From Salipiger sp. H15 (GTDB lineage: Bacteria > Pseudomonadota > Alphaproteobacteria > Rhodobacterales > Rhodobacteraceae), in the NCBI RefSeq assembly GCF_040409955.1, contig NZ_CP123385.1:310001-374000 (forward strand): DNA of 64,000 nt. The letters are read 5' to 3'. The stretch's first letter is position 1; every line of letters begins with the position of its first letter. This document shows, one piece after another, positions 57,171 to 64,000 of the stretch. A program made the position numbers and the translations under genes. The notes beneath the pieces were generated by a model. The model was not told the origin of the DNA and made no database searches. It was given only the letters and a program-made list of their open reading frames with translations.

Positions 57171-58049
57171 ATGCAAATCGTCTTTCTCCTCGAGCAGGTC
57201 GTCAACGGGCTCGTGCTCGGAGGCTATTACCTGCTCATCGCGCTCGGCCTGTCGCTGATCTTCAGCGTCGGCGGCATCGTCAACCTTGCCCATGGCGCCT
57301 TCTACGCGCTTGGCGCCTACGTCTTCGTGCAGCTTTCGGCGCCGCTCGGCTTCACCGCCGCCGTCGCCGTCTCGCCCATCGCCGTGGCGCTGCTCGGCAT
57401 CCTCTTCGAGCGGTTCATCCTGCGCCGCTTCTACAACGAGGACCCGATCCTCAGCCTGCTGGTGACCTTCGGCCTCGCGCTGGTGGCCGAGCAGGCGATC
57501 CGTATGATCTGGGGCGCCGCCCCCCTGCCCGCCACGCTGCCGCAGGAGATCCGCGGCTCGGTGATCGTCGGCAACATGCTGTTTTCCAAGTACCGGCTGC
57601 TGATGCTGCTGGTGATCGCGGTGGCGCTGGCCGGCATCTGGCTGCTGCTCAACCGAACCTCCTTCGGCCGCGTGGTGCGCGCCGGCATCCAGGACCCGGA
57701 CATGGTCGCCGCGCTCGGCATCCGGCTGCAGCCCTACATGACCGCGGTGGTGATGCTGGGCGTGGGTCTGGCCGCGCTCGGCGGGGCGATGTTCGCGCCG
57801 ATCACCACGGTGCACCCGGCCATGGGCTCGGAGATCCTGACCATCGCCTTCGTGGTGGTGATCATCGGCGGGCTCGGCAGCTTCTGGGGCGTGGTGCTGG
57901 CGGCGGTGCTGGTCGGGGTGACCCGCGGCGTGACCATCTACTTCGCCCCCGCCGCCTCGGAGGCGTCGATGTACGTGCTGATGTTCCTCGTGCTGCTGCT
58001 GCGCCCGCGCGGCCTGCTCGGGGAATCCATCGCCAAGTTCGAGAGCTGA
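57171..58049 (+). CDS. livH: Branched-chain-type ABC permease, LivH-like
   Basis: The 292-residue protein has eight hydrophobic segments and LivH landmarks: VVNGLVLGGYYLLIALGLSLIFSVGGIVNLAHGAFYALGA, and the coupling region RAGIQDPDMVAALGI. It pairs with the permease half of the next, fused protein. It is 3 bases upstream of that gene. Confidence 0.9.
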   Translation: MQIVFLLEQVVNGLVLGGYYLLIALGLSLIFSVGGIVNLAHGAFYALGAYVFVQLSAPLGFTAAVAVSPIAVALLGILFERFILRRFYNEDPILSLLVTFGLALVAEQAIRMIWGAAPLPATLPQEIRGSVIVGNMLFSKYRLLMLLVIAVALAGIWLLLNRTSFGRVVRAGIQDPDMVAALGIRLQPYMTAVVMLGVGLAALGGAMFAPITTVHPAMGSEILTIAFVVVIIGGLGSFWGVVLAAVLVGVTRGVTIYFAPAASEASMYVLMFLVLLLRPRGLLGESIAKFES

Positions 58050-58052
58050 GCC

Positions 58053-60568
<2,516 letters not shown>

Positions 60569-60578
<10 letters not shown>

Positions 60579-62053
60579 CCCCCGAGGAGCCCGCGATGCG
60601 CCAGGATGCGCCCGCCGCCGCGCCCCATGTCTACCCCGCCAGCCTGCCGCTGTTCCTCGCCGGGCGCGCGTTGCACGGTGCCGGTCCCGCCTTCGAGGTG
60701 ATCGACAAGTTCAGCGGCGCGGTGATCGCCACCGGGCACGAGGCCAGCGACGCGCAGCTCGACCAGATGATCGAGACCGCCCATGCCGCCTTCCGCCGCG
60801 GCGCGTCCGCGCCCTACGAGCGCGGCGCGATCCTCGACCGGGCCGCGGCGCTGCTCCTGGAACGGGCGGACCAGATGAAGCAGGTGATCCAGGCGGAGTC
60901 GGGCTTCACCGCCGCCGACGCCAATGCCGAGGTCACGCGCTGCCTGCAGACCCTGCGGCTTGCCGGCGAAGAGGCGCGCAACCTCTCGGGCGAGATGATC
61001 CCGATCTCGGGCGCGCCGAACCAGGGCAACCGCATCGCCTTCACCCTGCGCGTGCCGCTCGGCGTCGTGCTAGCGGTGACCCCGTTCAACTCGCCGCTCA
61101 ACACCGTCGCGCACAAGGTCGCCCCGGCGCTTGCCGCGGGCAACGCGGTGGTGGTCAAACCCTCGTCGGCGACGCCTGCGACGACGCTCCTGCTGGCGGA
61201 GATCCTCCGCGATGCCGGGCTGCCGGACGGGCTGCTGTCGGTGCTGCTCGGCGGCGGCGGAGTGACCCAGCGCGCCATCGCCGATCCGCGCGTGCGTTTC
61301 ATCGCCTTCACCGGCTCGACCGGCGTCGGGCGGCAGATCCAGCAAAGCGCCGGGCTGCGGCGCACGCAGATGGAGCTGGGCTCGATCGCCTTCACCGTGC
61401 TCTGCGAGGATGCAGACCTCGACATCGCCGTGCCGAAGATCGTCGGCGCCTCCTTCCGCAAGGCCGGGCAGGTCTGCACCTCGGTGCAGATCGCGCTGGT
61501 CCAGCGCAGCCGCTTCGACGAGGCCCGGGCGCGTTTCGCCGAGGCCGTGGCGAAGGTCCGCTACGGCGATCCCGCTGTCGAGGGCACGGTGACCGGCCCG
61601 CTGATCAACCGGCGCGAGGCGGAACGGGTCGAGGGCTGGATCGCCGAGGCCGTCGAGGCCGGGGCCGAGTGCCTCGTCGGCGGCGCGCGCGAGGGCTCGG
61701 TGGTGCAGCCGACGCTGCTGGCCGGGGTCACGCCCGACATGCGGGTGATGAGCCAGGAGGTCTTCGGCCCGGTGCTCTCGCTCGTGCCCTTCGACAGGTT
61801 GCAGGACGCGATCGCCACGGTCAACGCCACGCCCTACGGGCTCGCCACCGGGGTCTTCACCAACCAGATCGGCCCGGCCTTCGAGTTTGCCCGCAAGCTC
61901 GAGGTGGGCGGCGTGCACATCAACGAAACCTCCAGCTCGCGGGTCGATCTCATGCCCTACGGCGGCAGCAAGGACAGCGGCTTCGGCCGCGAGGGACCGC
62001 GCTACGCCGTCGAGGAGATGACCGAGGAGCGGATCGTCACCATCAGCATCTAG
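60569..62053 (+). CDS. Aldehyde dehydrogenase family protein
   Basis: The 494-residue enzyme has the ALDH landmarks: VTPFNSPLNTVAHKVAPALAAGNAVVVKPS (NAD binding), FTGSTGVGRQI, the Glu region QMELGSIAFTV, where Ser replaces the usual second glycine-Lys, and catalytic Cys303 in KAGQVCTSVQ. It oxidises an aldehyde to an acid with NAD(P). AAAGGA precedes the ATG, and the start overlaps the LivMGF stop by 10 bases, so it belongs to the transporter operon. The substrate should be an aldehyde derived from the imported compound. Confidence 0.88.
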
Positions 62054-62094
62054 GCCCGGCGGAACGACACGGGACCCAAGGAAAGGAACAGGAT

Positions 62095-62820
62095 TTGACC
62101 AGCAGGACAGCACTCGTCTTCGGCGGCTCGCGCGGCATCGGCGCGGCCATTGTCGAGGCGCTCGCGGCGGACGGGTACGACGTCGCCTTCACCTATACCA
62201 GCGCGGCCCCCGCGGCGCTGCCCGGCGCGGGCTCGGGCCGGAAGATCACTGCGCACCGGGCCGATATCCGCAGCCCGGACGAGGTCGCCGCCGTCTTCGA
62301 GGCGGTGAAGGCCGAGCACGCGGGCCCGCTTGCCTGCGTCGTCGCCAATGCCGGGATCAACGTGCTGCCCGGTCCGGTGGGACAGTTCCCCGACGAGCGC
62401 TTCCGCGAACTGGTCGAGGTCAATATCGTCGGCGCGTTCAACGTGCTGCGGGCGGCGGCGCAGAACGTCTCGGACGGCGGCACGATCATCGGGCTCACCA
62501 CCTCGATGGTGCGCGTCGCGATCCCCGGCGTCGGCCCCTACACGGCGAGCAAGGCGGCGGTGGAAAGCCTGCTGCGTTCGATGTCGAAGGAGCTTGCCGG
62601 GCGCGGCGTGCGGGTGAACGGCGTGGCCCCGGGACCGGTGGACACCGACCTCTTCCGCGCCGGCAAGGACGAGGCGGCGATCGCGCGCGCGGCCGGGCTC
62701 AGCCCCTTCGGCCGCGTCGGCGAGCCGGCGGAAGTGGCCGCGGTGGTGGCCTTCCTCGCCTCGGACAAGGCATCCTGGGTGCATGGGCAGATCGTCCAGC
62801 CGAACGGCGGGATGGTCTGA
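62095..62820 (+). CDS. Short-chain dehydrogenase/reductase (FabG-like SDR)
   Basis: The 241-residue classical SDR shows the cofactor motif GGSRGIG (residues 10-16), the NAG motif in VVANAGINV, the catalytic YTASK with the Ser of TTSMVRVA upstream, and the C-terminal GQIVQPNGGMV. The start is TTG 62095, supported by AAAGGA at proper spacing. It follows the aldehyde dehydrogenase by 41 bases. Oxidation of an alcohol or beta-hydroxy acid before the aldehyde step is a sensible but unproven role. Confidence 0.88.
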   Translation: MTSRTALVFGGSRGIGAAIVEALAADGYDVAFTYTSAAPAALPGAGSGRKITAHRADIRSPDEVAAVFEAVKAEHAGPLACVVANAGINVLPGPVGQFPDERFRELVEVNIVGAFNVLRAAAQNVSDGGTIIGLTTSMVRVAIPGVGPYTASKAAVESLLRSMSKELAGRGVRVNGVAPGPVDTDLFRAGKDEAAIARAAGLSPFGRVGEPAEVAAVVAFLASDKASWVHGQIVQPNGGMV

Positions 62821-62831
62821 GCAGGATGCGC

Positions 62832-62857
62832 GCGGCCGTCCCTTCCGGGGCGGCCGC
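62832..62857. terminator. Terminator-like hairpin between convergent SDR and dehydratase genes
   Basis: GCGGCCG plus TCCC (62832-62842) pairs with GGGG plus CGGCCGC (62847-62857), with one T-G pair and a TTCC loop. It separates two converging genes. Neither side has a T tract, so termination efficiency is uncertain. Confidence 0.5.
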
Positions 62858-62866
62858 CAAATGGCG

Positions 62867-64000
62867 TCAGGTTCGCGGCATACCCTTCGGCGGCGCGAGC
62901 CGCTTCTGCGCGGCGATGCGGAAGGGCGAGTTCGGCGCGCCGTAGCCCGCGTATCCGCGCGAGCGGTCGACGATCTCGAAGAACAGCCCCCCGGCCACCG
63001 GGCGGCTGTAGAGCTGCCGGAAGGCGCCGTTCTCGTCCTCGTCGTAGAGGATGTTGTGGCGCTTCATACGTTCAAGCTCCTCGCCCGGAATGTCGAACCG
63101 GCTGGCAAGGTCGTCGTAGTAGTTCGCCGAGATCGGCAGAGCCTCGAACCCGGCCGCCTCCAGCGCCTCGGCGGTGGCGAACATGTCCTGCGTGGCGAAG
63201 GCCACGTGCTGGACCGGCGCGCCGAAGCTCTCGGCAAGGAAGGAGCCCGCGACGGTGCGATGCGTCTCGGCGCCGTTGAGCGTGATGCGGAAGGCCCCGT
63301 CCGGCGCCGCCAGCGCCTGGCTGCGGACCAGCCCGTCGGGGTCGATCACGTCGACCATCGGCGCCTTGGCCATGCCGAGAAGCGAGCTGTAGAACAGCGA
63401 CCAGCTCAGCATCTCGTCATAGGTCATGGTCTGGGCGATGTGGTCCACCGACACCAGCCCCGCGCCATGCGGGCCCGAGCGCTCGACGCCGAATTCCTCG
63501 CGCCAGACCGAGGCATGCGAGGCGTCGAGGAAGTGCAGCAGGCTGCCGCCAAGCCCGCGGATGGCGGGAATGTCGAGCTGCCCGACCGCCGGCGCCTGCG
63601 CGAAGGCGGCGGCGCCGAGCGCGGTCGCGCGCTCCAGCGTGTCCGCCGAGGAGGCGACGGAAATGCCGATGTCGCAGACCGAGGTGCCGTGCATGTTGAA
63701 GGCGGAGCCGGCGAAATCGCCCTCCTCCTCGTTCACCACGATGCGGATGTCGCCCTGCTGCCAGAGCGCAATCGACTTCGCGACGTGCCGGCCGGTCTCG
63801 GCGAAGCCGAGCGCGGAAAGCTGCGCGCGCAGCCGGTCGCCGTCGGCGCCGCGGGTGGCGAACTCGACAAAGGCGGTGCCGTGCAGCACCTGCCGCGGCG
63901 GGATCACCGGCAGCTCGGCCTTCACCTCGGGCTCGGTCCGCCGCACGTCGTCGAGCAGCGTGACCAGCGAGCGGAAGCCGTCGCGCGCGATGGTGCGCGG
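62867..64000 (-). CDS. 3-dehydroshikimate dehydratase, HPPD-like C-terminal part (fusion protein, partial)
   Basis: The frame is open from 62867 to the right edge, so the gene continues outside. The visible part is a 4-hydroxyphenylpyruvate dioxygenase-like domain with the three metal ligands in order: His in SVDHIAQ, His in PVQHVAFAT and Glu in LFFEIVDRS. Upstream of it the frame reads TIARDGFRSLVTLLDDVRR, which looks like the end of a sugar-phosphate-isomerase-like domain. That two-domain fusion is the QuiC/QsuB-type 3-dehydroshikimate dehydratase, which makes protocatechuate from quinate/shikimate. The dehydratase active site itself is off-window. Confidence 0.78.
   Translation of the reverse strand, partial: PRTIARDGFRSLVTLLDDVRRTEPEVKAELPVIPPRQVLHGTAFVEFATRGADGDRLRAQLSALGFAETGRHVAKSIALWQQGDIRIVVNEEEGDFAGSAFNMHGTSVCDIGISVASSADTLERATALGAAAFAQAPAVGQLDIPAIRGLGGSLLHFLDASHASVWREEFGVERSGPHGAGLVSVDHIAQTMTYDEMLSWSLFYSSLLGMAKAPMVDVIDPDGLVRSQALAAPDGAFRITLNGAETHRTVAGSFLAESFGAPVQHVAFATQDMFATAEALEAAGFEALPISANYYDDLASRFDIPGEELERMKRHNILYDEDENGAFRQLYSRPVAGGLFFEIVDRSRGYAGYGAPNSPFRIAAQKRLAPPKGMPRT

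Overview
This is high-GC DNA from an alphaproteobacterium, most likely a Rhodobacterales (Roseobacter-group) bacterium. The inference rests on gene content: a TctA-TctB fusion, many ABC and TTT uptake operons, a GC-rich double-hairpin intergenic repeat behind lon, and a sigma-32-type lon promoter. I do not assign a genus.

Layout. Positions 1-4.7 kb hold an aspartate/asparagine module: aspartase fragment, cytoplasmic asparaginase, XRE regulator, AGCS amino-acid:cation symporter and a DMT exporter. At 5.1-9.3 kb a MacAB-type exporter (adaptor, ATPase, permease) is flanked by two small secreted cysteine-containing proteins of unknown function. At 10-13.8 kb are a spermidine-synthase-like methyltransferase, a DUF3604 protein and a GST. 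At 14-20.7 kb lies an eroding cassette: TetR regulator (frameshift), BMP-type substrate-binding protein (three in-frame stops), ABC ATPase (deletion plus frameshift) and one permease (two compensating shifts). Its cysteine hydrolase, RidA protein and first permease remain open. Two IS3-family remnants (20.9-22.3 kb) separate it from a tRNA-Val(CAC) gene.

A housekeeping block follows (22.6-28.9 kb): tRNA-Val, lon with a heat-shock-type promoter, an Old Yellow Enzyme, tgt and a small membrane protein. At 28.9-37 kb an eight-part minus-strand unit (leader terminator, amiC-like sensor, amiR-like ANTAR antiterminator, dppC, dppB, peptide-type binding protein, formamidase/acetamidase, double ATPase) looks like a ligand-controlled antitermination operon for uptake and hydrolysis of small amides.

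The window ends with a dense carboxylate-catabolism region. It contains an oxaloacetate decarboxylase-like enzyme; a TTT operon (TctC, fused TctAB, GalD/PrpF-like isomerase, ThDP enzyme, D-2-hydroxyacid dehydrogenase); a LysR gene and TSUP permease; a LysR gene divergent from tcuA-tcuB, followed by a KstD-like flavoprotein, a second ThDP enzyme and a cupin; a NAC-like LysR divergent from a branched-chain-type ABC operon in which permease and both ATPases are one polypeptide, followed by an aldehyde dehydrogenase and an SDR; and, at the edge, a fused 3-dehydroshikimate dehydratase/HPPD-like protein. Together these suggest import and oxidation of tricarboxylic acids (tricarballylate, aconitates, oxalomesaconate-like compounds) and of quinate/shikimate-derived acids. 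The substrates of the two ThDP operons cannot be read from the sequence and are the best candidates here for an undescribed pathway.
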